A stretch of DNA of 64,000 bases from an uncultured Candidatus Melainabacteria bacterium (GCA_947090755.1 CAMUPF010000006.1:1-64000); one strand, 5' to 3'; counted from the first letter of the stretch, positions 24,912-34,040 are shown. The notes: generated from the letters alone by a model not told the origin. Made by a program: numbers and translations.

Positions 24912-25733
24912 ATGTTTGGAAAAAAACAACCGGAGCCGGAATGGCGGGATTTTAGAGAGAAAACTTATGATGAATTAGAACGTGAAGTTGACGCGGCTTA
25001 CGGCGAAGAAGTTCGTAAACGCAATATTACTATTGCGATAGTTGCGGCTGTTTTGCTTTTCTTTTTCCATGATGTTGCAGGTTTCTGGCTTCGTTTCGGG
25101 CTTCCGCGAATCCCTAAGAAAACAGAACAAATTATTAATGTCGTTGAAAATCCTTTTGAAAACGAACTTCCGGAGGAGGAGAGTTCTTTATTAAATTACA
25201 CAACACTTGAGGATAAGGATAGCGTTGAATTAGTAAAACAGGCGTCATATTCTATTTCCGGCCGTGTTGTGGCGAAAAACTTTCTTTTCTGGGGAAATTA
25301 CCTGCCGGGCGGCAAAAGAACGTTCCAATCGACAGCGCTTTTTGATTTAGGGCTGGTCTGGGGTGATTTGTCCGATAAAAAGATATTGAAAAATTACGCG
25401 TTTTATAGCGCTAAAGATACGCAGGCCAGAAGTCTGTACCCGACGTTAAAACTGGGTGTAAAACATCCGCCGTTACCGTGGCCGTATGTTCGAAACCACA
25501 TGTTACATTTGAATATTGTGCCTGCGAATGCCCGTGTTATGTCGGCGTTAGTATATTTGTTTAAATATCAGCCGGTAAAATTGGACGGCTATCTTGTTGA
25601 TGTGAAGCTGGATGATGGTCGCTGGAAACGCAGCGGCATGTCAAAATTCAGTGCCAATCCGAATTCCCGTACCGGAGCGTCAGAAATCATGTACGTGACA
25701 CGCGTACAAGTCGGCAAAAGAGTCTACGAATAG
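24912..25733 (+). CDS. Hypothetical single-pass membrane protein (273 aa)
   Basis: No family recognised. The N-terminal ~40 residues are charged and cytoplasmic-like, one membrane segment lies at about 38-55 (ITIAIVAAVLLFFFH), and the rest has an acidic linker, then a globular region rich in aromatic residues with paired Trp-Gly (FWGNYLPGG and VWGDLSDKK). The ATG follows the structured repeat by 13 bases, with AAAGGA as SD. The prepilin promoter begins at its stop codon. Confidence 0.7.
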   Translation: MFGKKQPEPEWRDFREKTYDELEREVDAAYGEEVRKRNITIAIVAAVLLFFFHDVAGFWLRFGLPRIPKKTEQIINVVENPFENELPEEESSLLNYTTLEDKDSVELVKQASYSISGRVVAKNFLFWGNYLPGGKRTFQSTALFDLGLVWGDLSDKKILKNYAFYSAKDTQARSLYPTLKLGVKHPPLPWPYVRNHMLHLNIVPANARVMSALVYLFKYQPVKLDGYLVDVKLDDGRWKRSGMSKFSANPNSRTGASEIMYVTRVQVGKRVYE

Positions 25734-25762
25734 TTGACAAGTGATAAAACATGCTGCATAAT
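25734..25762 (+). promoter_or_regulatory. Promoter of prepilin copy 3
   Basis: TTGACA (25734-25739), 17-base spacer, CATAAT (25757-25762). Copy 4 has the same -10 CATAAT and spacing. Confidence 0.8.
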
Positions 25763-25770
25763 AATTGTAT

Positions 25771-25829
25771 AGAAAGGAGTGGCTGAGCCACCTCTATAAT
25801 TGGACCCGAGTGAAACTTGGGAGAAAGGA
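25771..25829 (+). repeat. 43-base hairpin element flanked by AGAAAGGA direct repeats
   Basis: AGAAAGGA at 25771-25778 and 25822-25829 flank a 43-base piece holding GTGGC-TGA-GCCAC and CCCGAG...CTTGGG. The other prepilin genes have AGAAAGG only once, directly before the start, so this looks like an insertion into the ribosome-binding site with an 8-base duplication that kept a working SD. Confidence 0.6.
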
Positions 25830-25833
25830 AATT

Positions 25834-26842
25834 ATGAAAAACAATATTGTAGACATTTCGACAGGGGGGGGGGGGGAGTGCCTTAACAGGCACATCTAAA
25901 CGCTTAGCGTTTACCATGGCTGAAATTCTTCTATCCCTAACAATCATCGGTGTGGTCGCTGCGATAACGCTTCCGTCTTTGACCGGTAATATTAACGAGC
26001 GCACATGGAACACACAACGCAAAGCGCTTTATGCCCGTTTCTCTCAGGCAATTGCCCTTATGCCGGACGTGAACGGGTACGGTACGTTGACAGAGGGCAC
26101 GGATTCAAGCGGCTCAAAAGTCGTTACCGAAGACACAGTTGCCGAAACTTTCGTTACGGAAGGCTTGTCTAAAGTTCTTAAAATAAACAATATCTGCGAC
26201 GCTGCTCACCTTGCTGACTGCGGAATTGTTAGTACTATTAATACCCAAACTTCTGCTGTTTCTACACCGGTTGATTGGTCGGGCTTGAATTCGCAGATGG
26301 TTAGTACTCAATACGGCGGTTGGACATCTTACTCGATGATTAATTCAAAGGCGGCGGCATTTGAAACACAAAATGGCGAAAGCATTGCGGTTTATTATAA
26401 TCCTGCCTGTCGAACATCTGCGGATTTGGTTACGGGATATCTGGTGGCGCCATTTGTTTGTGCCAATTTTCTGTATGACTTAAACGGAAATAAAGGCCCT
26501 AATACTGTCGGCAAAGATATTGGTTTTATAACGGTGCTTTATTCCGCGGATTCCAATGTTGTTGCGCCGGTGCCTTTAATTCAAACTAAGGCCGGTTACT
26601 ATGAAGACGCCATAAAATTTTGCCGTAGTCAGGATGATGCGCGGCTCCCGAATAAAGAAGAAGCTATTTCATTGTGGCTAAACAGGAAATTTTATGGGGG
26701 TATAAATTATATATTTTATACAAGTTCTTCACCCGGTGCCGCAAATAGAATCATAATTATTGACGCACCAAATGGTGGTATGATGGGTTCTTGCAATAAA
26801 ACAGAATCCAATGGTGTTGTTGCAAAATGTGTTAAACGATAA
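25834..26842 (+). CDS. Prepilin-like protein, copy 3 (out of frame at G13)
   Basis: Start at 25834 chosen for the promoter, AGAAAGGA and a leader like those of the other copies. Reading through 13 G it stops at TAA (25897); with 12 G the frame runs MKNNIVDIST-GGGG, a short basic piece and LA|FTMAE, giving a 25-residue leader, the most conventional of the set. The pilin part from ATG 25916 has the usual helix, NINERTWNTQRKALYARFSQ, NICDAAHLADCGI, CANFLYDLNGNKGPN and RLPNKEEA, ending AKCVKR. Two palindromes (GTGCCTTAACAGGCAC, AAACGCTTAGCGTTT) lie in the translated leader. An exported pseudopilin is inferred. Confidence 0.78.
25864..25876 (+). repeat. Homopolymer G13 tract in prepilin leader (copy 3)
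   Basis: Thirteen G directly after codon 10. The distance from the ATG to the FTMAE Met is 82 bases, one over a multiple of three. Confidence 0.92.
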
Positions 26843-26843
26843 A

Positions 26844-26868
26844 AAAAGAGGGGCATGCCCCTCTTTTT
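26844..26868 (+). terminator. Bidirectional terminator between prepilin copy 3 and argS
   Basis: AAAAAGAGGGGC and GCCCCTCTTTTT form a near-perfect stem with runs of A and T on both sides, serving both convergent genes. Confidence 0.85.
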
Positions 26869-26869
26869 A

Positions 26870-28582
26870 TCACATTTTTTCCGGTGCACTAACGCCAAGG
26901 ATGTCTTCCATCGCGTTTCTGAGAACCGTTTTTACAGCCCAGACGAGCGCAATTCTTGATTTCATTAACGCTTTATCGTCGCAGATTACGCGGTTTGCGT
27001 TGTAGAATGAGTGGAATTCTGATGCAAGTTCCTGAACGTAACGGCAGATCGTGTAAACCTGACGGGTTTCTGCTGAGGTTTTGATAACGTTTTTGTATTC
27101 TTCAAGTTTTAATAACAACGCTTTCGCTGTGTCGATTGCCGGCTCAACGATTTCCGGCGTGAAGTTTGCGATAAGGTCGTCTAACTCTGCCTGTGTTAAA
27201 GGTGCCGGTGTTTTTTCACCGGTTTCGGTGTTGAGTTTTTCTGTAACAAGGTTTCTCATAATAGAGCAAGCGCGTGCGTGGGCGTATTGAACATAGAACA
27301 CAGGGTTTTCGTCGGATTTTGTTTTTGCAAGTTCGATGTCAAAATCCAAAGTGGTGTCGATGTTTCTCATTGCCATCCAGAAACGTGTTGCGTCAACGCC
27401 GACTTCTTCGATTAGGTCTTCAAGAGTTACCATGTTTTTGCGTTTGCCCATACGAACTTCGTTGCCGTTGATAACGAGGTTTACGAGTTGGCCCAGAAGG
27501 ATTTCGAGTTTGTTAGGGTCATAGCCGAGCGCCTCGATTGACGCTTTAACGCGGGCAACATAGCCGTGGTGGTCTGCGCCCCAAATGTTAATCATTCTGT
27601 CAAACCCACGGTTAAGCTTGTCGATGTGGTACGCGATGTCGGCGGTCAGGTAAGTGTTTGAGCCGTCGGCTTTTTTGATTACGCGGTCTTGATCGTCGCC
27701 GAAGTCTGATGATTTGAACCAGTCTGCGCCGTCTTTTTGATAGATTTTGCCGCTGGCTTTAAGTTTGTTGACGCATTCGTCAACTTTTCCTGATTTGTGC
27801 AGGTCGAGTTCTGAATAGAATTTGTCAAAGTGTACGCGGAAGTTTTCAAGTAATTCTTTTTGCAGAGCTTCCATTTCTTTTTTTGCGTAATCTGAAAGAA
27901 CTTTCACATCGTCAGTTGGGGCGTGTTCTTTGAGGAATTTTTTAGCCACCGGAATCAAGTAATCTCCAGGGTAGAAATTTTTTCTTTCTATTTCGTCGGT
28001 TGGGAAGTCTACGTTTTCGCCAAGTTCTTGTTTGATTCTGATTGCAAGCGAGTTGCCGAGTTTTTGGATTTGAGAACCTGCGTCGTTGATGTAGAATTCC
28101 TGATAAACTTCGTGGCCGTAGAATTTCAGAAGGTTAGCCAGAACGCTTCCCATCGCAGCCCAGCGGCCGTGGCCAATGTGGAACGGGCCGGTCGGGTTCG
28201 CAGAAACGTATTCAAGAATAATTTTCTCTGTTTCTACGTTTTCAGGCTTACCGAAAGTTTCTTTTTTCGCAAAGATTTCGGCAACGAGATTTTTTAATAA
28301 ATTTTTGCCGGTTTTGAAGTTAATGAAGCCGCCGATGACAGAATATTCATTTTCTGTGTCGTTTAGTTGTCCGACGATTGCCTGAGCAATTTGCGGCGGT
28401 GCAATTCTTGCAGAACGTGCTAAAGACGAAATATTAACCGCATAGTCGCCAAATTCAGGGTTTTTCGGGCGTTCAATGACCAGCGTTCCGCGGGTGTAAT
28501 CTTCCATTGCGCCGAGTTTGCCGGCTTTTATTGCCGCCAAAATCGCATCTTCTATTCTATTTAAAAAATAATCTTTTATCAT
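26870..28582 (-). CDS. argS: Arginyl-tRNA synthetase
   Basis: 570 aa class I aminoacyl-tRNA synthetase. An N-terminal tRNA D-loop-binding domain contains NPEFGDYAVN, HIGH is at 135-138 (GPFHIGHGRWAAMG), the KMSKS equivalent is MGKRKN in EVRMGKRKNMVTLEDL, and the C-terminal DALR anticodon domain follows. The ATG at 28582 follows GGAGAAG; an earlier in-frame start lacks an SD and is not conserved in kind. Confidence 0.95.
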   Translation of the reverse strand: MIKDYFLNRIEDAILAAIKAGKLGAMEDYTRGTLVIERPKNPEFGDYAVNISSLARSARIAPPQIAQAIVGQLNDTENEYSVIGGFINFKTGKNLLKNLVAEIFAKKETFGKPENVETEKIILEYVSANPTGPFHIGHGRWAAMGSVLANLLKFYGHEVYQEFYINDAGSQIQKLGNSLAIRIKQELGENVDFPTDEIERKNFYPGDYLIPVAKKFLKEHAPTDDVKVLSDYAKKEMEALQKELLENFRVHFDKFYSELDLHKSGKVDECVNKLKASGKIYQKDGADWFKSSDFGDDQDRVIKKADGSNTYLTADIAYHIDKLNRGFDRMINIWGADHHGYVARVKASIEALGYDPNKLEILLGQLVNLVINGNEVRMGKRKNMVTLEDLIEEVGVDATRFWMAMRNIDTTLDFDIELAKTKSDENPVFYVQYAHARACSIMRNLVTEKLNTETGEKTPAPLTQAELDDLIANFTPEIVEPAIDTAKALLLKLEEYKNVIKTSAETRQVYTICRYVQELASEFHSFYNANRVICDDKALMKSRIALVWAVKTVLRNAMEDILGVSAPEKM

Positions 28583-28640
28583 AAAACTTCTCCATAATGT
28601 ATTTATGGAAAAATTATACAATAAACATGACGATTTGTGA

Positions 28641-29798
28641 TTAATTATTAAATACTTCTGCGTATTTCGGGTTGACTGCGAGCCATTTGAAGTTCTGGGT
28701 TTCGGTTTCCGGAATATCCAGAACGTAAGTTCCGCCGTAACGTCCGCGGGAGGATGTCAAATAACCTTCCTGTGCAAGATTTGTAAACGCCTTACGAATT
28801 GTGTTAGGACTTAAATTTAATTGGCGCGCAAATTCTGAAATCGGCGGAAGCTTGTCGCCTACGGAATAATCCTGCGCGATAATTTTTTTAATATGGCTTA
28901 TAGTTTTTTCGTAATAATATACAGCCGCGTCCGCCGCAGGTGCAAAAATTGATGTTTCTTTCGGCATATTTAAAGTCGTTTTTTCGTCTGGCATTTTCAT
29001 AATAACTGTACCGTATTGACCCCTTCTTGTCATTAAAATTCCTTCATCTGTGAGGATTTTGAAGGCTGTGTGAATTGTACTCATGCTGGCTTGAAGAATC
29101 TGTGAAAATTCTGCGTGTGAATTTATTCTGTCGCCTGTTTTGTAGTTTTCATTAATGTATTGTTTCAAATCTTTAACTACTTTTTCAACGAGCGTTTCGC
29201 GGTTTGGCGCAGAATCCTCAATTTCAAAATCTGTCTTTGCCAGAAACCAGCCCGTTTGTTCTGCGGAATTTTTAAAATTATGCTTTAAAATTCCCTGCGT
29301 GCAAAGGTTTTCCAGTGCAAGCCGGACTGTATTTACAGGATGGTTAAGCGTTTGGGCGATATGTTTTGATGAAGAAATACTTTCACCCTCTTTAAACCCT
29401 TTTTCTTTAATATATTGTTTAATCTGAGAAATTATAATATCGCGTTTTGAGGTAGATTTTTTGCTGAATAGCGCAGGCTGGTTTTTGTCGCGCAGAATTG
29501 TGCCGATGCAGGGTTTGGCCTCGATGTGGCCGTTGTCTTCAACAAATTTTAGCGCATTTTGAACCGTTCCGATACTAACGCCCAGACGGTAAGCAAATTC
29601 AGCCTTTGAAGGTAACAGTTGTCCGGTTTGCATATTGCCGTCGCTCAAGCCTGATTCAATTTTACCGATAAGCCATTTGCCAATCGCTGAAGCTTTTGAC
29701 TCCGTAATGTTTTTCAATTCCGGAAGTTCTGACATAAACTCATTAATAGAAATTTGCGTCAGACTATTTTTTAGCGTGAAATTTTTCCCGTTTTCCAT
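28641..29798 (-). CDS. Transcription regulator with four tandem GntR-type winged helices
   Basis: 385 aa. Four similar segments occur at about 36-102, 118-188, 202-267 and 294-361. Each shows the GntR winged-helix pattern: a first helix with YI or WLI, G(D/E)xLPS- or GDRINS-like turns, a recognition helix with STV(R/Q)xAL or TIRKAF, then LxxxGYL and a Gly-rich wing (GRYGGTYV, GQYGT). Ordinary GntR regulators carry one such domain plus an effector domain; here no effector domain is visible. Domain 2 is most diverged. The ATG at 29798 has GAGG twelve bases upstream. It may bind several half-sites at once. Targets unknown; no obvious operon partner. Confidence 0.8.
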   Translation of the reverse strand: MENGKNFTLKNSLTQISINEFMSELPELKNITESKASAIGKWLIGKIESGLSDGNMQTGQLLPSKAEFAYRLGVSIGTVQNALKFVEDNGHIEAKPCIGTILRDKNQPALFSKKSTSKRDIIISQIKQYIKEKGFKEGESISSSKHIAQTLNHPVNTVRLALENLCTQGILKHNFKNSAEQTGWFLAKTDFEIEDSAPNRETLVEKVVKDLKQYINENYKTGDRINSHAEFSQILQASMSTIHTAFKILTDEGILMTRRGQYGTVIMKMPDEKTTLNMPKETSIFAPAADAAVYYYEKTISHIKKIIAQDYSVGDKLPPISEFARQLNLSPNTIRKAFTNLAQEGYLTSSRGRYGGTYVLDIPETETQNFKWLAVNPKYAEVFNN

Positions 29799-29874
29799 TC
29801 TGCAATCTAACCTCAATTTTAATAATACATAATTTTAAAAAAATAGCAAGGACTTTTTTGCTATTATGTGAAGA

Positions 29875-30672
29875 TTAATTAAGGACTTTTTCTCTTAATT
29901 TTTTCATCCCTGCGCCGTAGAAGTACTTTAATTGTTCGGGAAATTTTTCTTCTATGTCTGTGAGGTACATACTGTGCGTAATATATGATTTGATTAAATA
30001 AACAACGTCGGGGTTTTGCGTCCAGATTAGTTCTATGTCGCCGGAATTCGGGTTGGGTTTGAGCGCGCCATATAGCCCTTCGGTGTTGTCGATTACAAGT
30101 AAAATCGTTTTTAAATTGTTTTTGTTATCGAGAACTGACATCGCAGATTGTATAAATACCTGTCCAAATGTCGCGCCAAAGTTGTCGTATCCGGAGATTT
30201 TGATTTCCACGCCGCGATTATAAGCGTCCATAAGCGCGCCTTCGAAATACTTATGGTCGCTGGAACTTATCAATAGAAAGATTTCCTTTTTGGCGGATTG
30301 GATAAGTTCAATGATTTTTTCGTGCGCGTTGGAATTTCCCGAAACAGGCACAATTGGTTCAATAGAACTTTCTTTAATTGTCGGAAGTTTTTTTTCTAAA
30401 AAGTCGATAGTAGAATTAATTTTGCGTTTGTAGCGTTTTGTGAGTTCTTTAGGGCGAATTGGCGTGTAAGAAACGGGTTTTGTGTTTGAGGGAAGCACGA
30501 TTTGTTTGGCTTCAAGTGATTTTAAGGCGTCATAAGCGCGCGCTTGCTGAATGTTTGCCATCTTGCTGATTTCGTAGCCGGTGAGCGGAAATTTTTTGAC
30601 CAGCGCGATATAAACTTTTGCCTCGTTGCCGCTTAACCCTAAATCTTTTAACTTTTCTATCAAATCTTCCAT
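29875..30672 (-). CDS. TrmB-family transcriptional regulator
   Basis: 265 aa. The N-terminal winged helix (about 5-75: LGLSGNEAKVYIALVKK, then YEISKMANIQQARAYDALKSLE) is the TrmB HTH, followed by a short coiled coil and a PLD-like regulatory domain (about 110-250; IELIQSAKKEIFLLISSSD). TrmB proteins, first known from Archaea, sense sugars. It is divergent from rmlA, so control of nucleotide-sugar synthesis is a fair guess. No clear SD precedes the ATG, so the message may be leaderless or the true start may differ slightly. Confidence 0.82.
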   Translation of the reverse strand: MEDLIEKLKDLGLSGNEAKVYIALVKKFPLTGYEISKMANIQQARAYDALKSLEAKQIVLPSNTKPVSYTPIRPKELTKRYKRKINSTIDFLEKKLPTIKESSIEPIVPVSGNSNAHEKIIELIQSAKKEIFLLISSSDHKYFEGALMDAYNRGVEIKISGYDNFGATFGQVFIQSAMSVLDNKNNLKTILLVIDNTEGLYGALKPNPNSGDIELIWTQNPDVVYLIKSYITHSMYLTDIEEKFPEQLKYFYGAGMKKLREKVLN

Positions 30673-30696
30673 TTTATAATAATAGCACTTTTTTAC

Positions 30697-30706
30697 CGGC
30701 CGGTCA
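30697..30706. promoter_or_regulatory. Palindrome ACCGGCCGGT between the trmB-like gene and rmlA
   Basis: A perfect 10-base palindrome sits in an AT-rich divergent intergenic region, 25 bases from the regulator start. It could be an operator for the TrmB-like protein. Only position and symmetry support this. Confidence 0.35.
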
Positions 30707-30774
30707 TTTTCTTTACAAAAAACATGCTCCGTGTTAAACTAATTGATGTTGAAAGATTTTAGGAGAGTTTTGTT

Positions 30775-31644
30775 ATGAAAGGCATTGTCTTAGCCGGCGG
30801 AGCGGGAACGCGTTTATATCCTGCGTCACTTCCGATTTCAAAAATTTTATTGCCAATTTTTGATAAACCTATGATTTACTATCCGCTTTCAACGCTAATG
30901 CTTGCCGGAATTCGCGAAATTATGATTATTACTAATGAAGCGGATTATGATAATTTTAAAAAAGTTCTCGGTGACGGGTCGCAGTTCGGGTTGAAATTTG
31001 AATACAGAATTCAGTATGTTCAGCGTGGAATCGCTGATGCGTTTATTATCGCGGAAGATTTTATCGGCAATGATGATGTTGCACTAATTTTAGGCGATAA
31101 CATTTTCCACGGACACGGGTTCTCTACTATTATGGAAAATGCCATTAAAAATAAACGCGGCGCGACTGTTTTCGGATACACCGTTAAAGACCCTGAGCGT
31201 TTTGGCGTTGTTGAGTTTGATGCAAATAAAAAAGTTTTGTCACTGGAAGAAAAACCACAGCATCCGAAATCAAATTATGCGGTAACAGGGTTGTATTTCT
31301 ATGACAATAAGGTATGCGAATATGCCAAAAATCTCAAGCCATCCGCGAGGGGTGAACTTGAGATTACTGATTTGAATAAAATTTATTTGGAAAAAGGACT
31401 TCTTGACGTGGAAATTCTCGGCCGCGGGTTTGCGTGGCTGGACACAGGAACTCATGAATCTATGTTGCAAGCCGGTAATTTCGTTCAGTCCATGGAATTG
31501 AATAAGGGCGTTAAAATTGCTTGTCTGGAAGAAATCGCTTATTTAAAAGGTTTTATTTCCGCAGACGACTTACTCGCAAAGATTGAAAAATATAAGAATA
31601 ATGAATATTATAATTATATTCGCAATGTGGTCGCGCAGAATTAA
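30775..31644 (+). CDS. rmlA: Glucose-1-phosphate thymidylyltransferase
   Basis: 289 aa cytosolic enzyme making dTDP-glucose from dTTP and glucose-1-phosphate, the first step to dTDP-rhamnose and other surface sugars. LAGGAGTRLYPASLPISK is the nucleotide-binding signature, followed by LLPIFDKPMIYYPLSTLMLAG, GDNIFHGHG and EEKPQHPKSNYAVTGLYFYD. Length is standard. No rmlB/C/D neighbours are present. AGGAG precedes the ATG. Confidence 0.95.
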   Translation: MKGIVLAGGAGTRLYPASLPISKILLPIFDKPMIYYPLSTLMLAGIREIMIITNEADYDNFKKVLGDGSQFGLKFEYRIQYVQRGIADAFIIAEDFIGNDDVALILGDNIFHGHGFSTIMENAIKNKRGATVFGYTVKDPERFGVVEFDANKKVLSLEEKPQHPKSNYAVTGLYFYDNKVCEYAKNLKPSARGELEITDLNKIYLEKGLLDVEILGRGFAWLDTGTHESMLQAGNFVQSMELNKGVKIACLEEIAYLKGFISADDLLAKIEKYKNNEYYNYIRNVVAQN

Positions 31645-32066
31645 CCAAGGAGGTTAATATCTTTTAGCTGATGTGCAAATTCTTCGCCGACCTGTTCTTC
31701 CATTCCGCTTCTGATTTTGGTGTAAACAGGAATGCCTTCGTTTTGAACTATATTCCCTGTTTTATCTTTTAAAAATGCTGTCATTTTTGTGCTGTGCGGA
31801 AATTCCGGAATAAAGTCTAAGACATATCCGTCTCTTTCAAGCTTTTCACTTTTTAAACCTAACTTTTCAACCGTTTTTTCAAAATGGTATGAAAATATAT
31901 CAAGAACAATATCGCGTTTTCTTGTAGGTATTATAAGGCTGCCGGCTTCTTCTTTAAGCTGTGAAAGTTTTACTTGTAAAGCTCCAAAATTTTGTTGTGA
32001 ATTGTTTTTGCAATTTTGGGTAGCTGAATAATTGTTGAATTTTACTGGGGTAACTGCTAGATTCAT
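31641..32066 (-). CDS. Hypothetical protein with N-terminal QQNFGA motif
   Basis: 141 aa, no recognised domain. The first 30 residues are polar and low complexity (Asn/Gln/Ser) and end in NSQQNFGAL. The rest is a compact mixed-charge domain (LIIPTRKRDIVLDIFSYHFEK and later HSTKMTAFLKDKTGNIV). The FG motif near the N-terminus recurs in other unknown proteins of this window. AGGAG precedes the ATG. Its stop overlaps that of rmlA by three bases. Confidence 0.7.
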   Translation of the reverse strand: MNLAVTPVKFNNYSATQNCKNNSQQNFGALQVKLSQLKEEAGSLIIPTRKRDIVLDIFSYHFEKTVEKLGLKSEKLERDGYVLDFIPEFPHSTKMTAFLKDKTGNIVQNEGIPVYTKIRSGMEEQVGEEFAHQLKDINLLG

Positions 32067-32259
32067 GATTGTCTCCTATTTGTATTGAATACTTTTAAAA
32101 ATTTTTCGAGTTAATAATAAAATAATTTTGACTATTTTATTGAAAATCTAAAAGTATGTCAAGCATTAATTTTGCTACATGTTTTTAACATGTTTACAAA
32201 ATTTAACAAATAGTCCCTGCGGGCAATTGGCCATGTGGCCAATATGCTTATGGTGAGGG

Positions 32260-34020
32260 TTAAGAGATACGGCGTATCATTTCTTGCGCTGATTCACAAT
32301 CAGGGAATAAATCTGTAATTATGTAAAGTTTGTTTAAGGCGTCATCAATTCTGCCCAGTTTTTCATAACATTGTGCCAGATATAGCAAAAGGTTTAAATT
32401 GTCGCCGTTTTCATTAATAATCTTGTTGAAAAGGTTCGCCGCAACTTCCCATTTGCCAAGTTCAAAATACGTGAGCGCAAGAAGATTTTCAACTTCAAGG
32501 GTTGGATTTTTTTCGTAGGCACTGACAAGATATCTTTTTGCCTCTTCATAATCTTTGGCGTTGTATTTGATTTTTGCCGCTATGTATAGATAGAAGGATG
32601 CGTTTGGCTGCTTTTCTATTGCCTTTGTAATACGTTCAGAAGCGGTGTTAAAATCTTTTAATAAAATTTTGTTCAGTGCTGAAAATGCCAGCGCCTGATG
32701 GTTTTCCGGCTCAATTGAAAGCGCTTTTTCATAGATTTCGTCTGCTTTTTCAAAGTTTGTTGTTGCGTGGAGGAAGTTTGCGTACTCAAAAAGGATTGAA
32801 AAATCATCAGGGGCGATTTTAAGTGCGTTTGTAAATTCGATTTCCGCATAGTCAAACTGCTTGCGCGACATATAAATTATACCTAAGTCCTTGTAAGCCA
32901 TGGCGTAATTTTCGTCAATAGTGATAACTTTGCGCAAATATTTTTCCGCGTTGTCAAGGTCGTTCACGTTTGCACAGACCTGCGCGTATTCAAAATAAAT
33001 GTCTGCCGAAATGTTTCCTTGCAGAATAAGTTTTTCATAAACCATTTTTGCGTTGCCGAATTGCGCAACATTCACATACATTTGTGCAAGTTTGTGCATA
33101 ATGTTTACGGATTTAGGGTTCAAGACCGCTAGGTGCGCCAGAATTGAAATCGCATGTTCATACATCCGCAATTTCTCAAAACAGCAGGCTATATTAAACT
33201 GGTATGTGGTTACGCCGGGGTTATGAGAAATCAGAATCTTGTAATATTTTATTGCTTTTTCGTATTCTTCAAGTTTTACCATTGAAAGCGCTAACGCTAC
33301 CAGATAGTTGTCTTTCGGTTCTAACGTGTAAGCTTTTTCCAAAAATTGTGCAGCCTCTTGATGGCGGCCTTCACCTTGAAGCATTGACGCAAGGTTGAAG
33401 TATGAAATCGATTCGTTAGGATTGATTGAAACGGCCTGTTCAAAATAATCAAGAGCGTTTTCAGAATCGTTCAGTGCTACATAACACGTTCCGATATTGT
33501 TGTAAAGCTGTGAGTGTTCAGGATTGAGTTCAATCGCTTTTTTGAAGTATTCTATACTTTCTTCGTAACGTTTGAGTGACATACAAGAAGTTCCGAGAAT
33601 ATAATAAATTGAATAGTCAACATCCTCAAAGTCTAAAGTTTTTTTGATTAATTCAACGGCCTCTTCTTCTTTTTTATTTTTAATATAAAGAACCGCAAGG
33701 TTTTTGTACGCGTCAAGGTATGTTTCACGAAGCTTGATTACCTCAAGGTAAGCGTTTTTGGCGCTGATAAAATCGTTTAAGTTATCATAACAGTTGGCAA
33801 GATAAAACCAGCTGGTTGCGTCATCCTGCTTGTATTTGATAACAGTTTCGAACGCTTTGCGGCCTTCGTCATATTCACCGAGGTTCACGTGGCAAAGCCC
33901 GAGTAGTTTAAGGTTTTCGTAATCCTTTTCGTCGTTTTTGATTATTTCCTGAAGTTCGGCTTTTGCCGCTTCAAAATCTTCGTTTGCGATTAATTCGTTA
34001 ATTTTCTCAATCTTCTTCAT
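32260..34020 (-). CDS. Tetratricopeptide-repeat protein (586 aa)
   Basis: Almost entirely TPR repeats (about 15 units), for example EDFEAAKAELQEI, SIYYILGTSCMSLKRYEESI and SQLYNNIGTCYVALNDSENAL. There is no signal peptide or catalytic domain, so it is a cytoplasmic protein-interaction scaffold. It may share a transcript with the MFS gene, which lies 20 bases upstream on the same strand. The partner is unknown. ATTGGCCATGTGGCCAAT at 32225-32242 is a palindrome just past its 3' end. Confidence 0.85.
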   Translation of the reverse strand: MKKIEKINELIANEDFEAAKAELQEIIKNDEKDYENLKLLGLCHVNLGEYDEGRKAFETVIKYKQDDATSWFYLANCYDNLNDFISAKNAYLEVIKLRETYLDAYKNLAVLYIKNKKEEEAVELIKKTLDFEDVDYSIYYILGTSCMSLKRYEESIEYFKKAIELNPEHSQLYNNIGTCYVALNDSENALDYFEQAVSINPNESISYFNLASMLQGEGRHQEAAQFLEKAYTLEPKDNYLVALALSMVKLEEYEKAIKYYKILISHNPGVTTYQFNIACCFEKLRMYEHAISILAHLAVLNPKSVNIMHKLAQMYVNVAQFGNAKMVYEKLILQGNISADIYFEYAQVCANVNDLDNAEKYLRKVITIDENYAMAYKDLGIIYMSRKQFDYAEIEFTNALKIAPDDFSILFEYANFLHATTNFEKADEIYEKALSIEPENHQALAFSALNKILLKDFNTASERITKAIEKQPNASFYLYIAAKIKYNAKDYEEAKRYLVSAYEKNPTLEVENLLALTYFELGKWEVAANLFNKIINENGDNLNLLLYLAQCYEKLGRIDDALNKLYIITDLFPDCESAQEMIRRIS

Positions 34021-34040
34021 GTCTAAATTATATCCTATAA

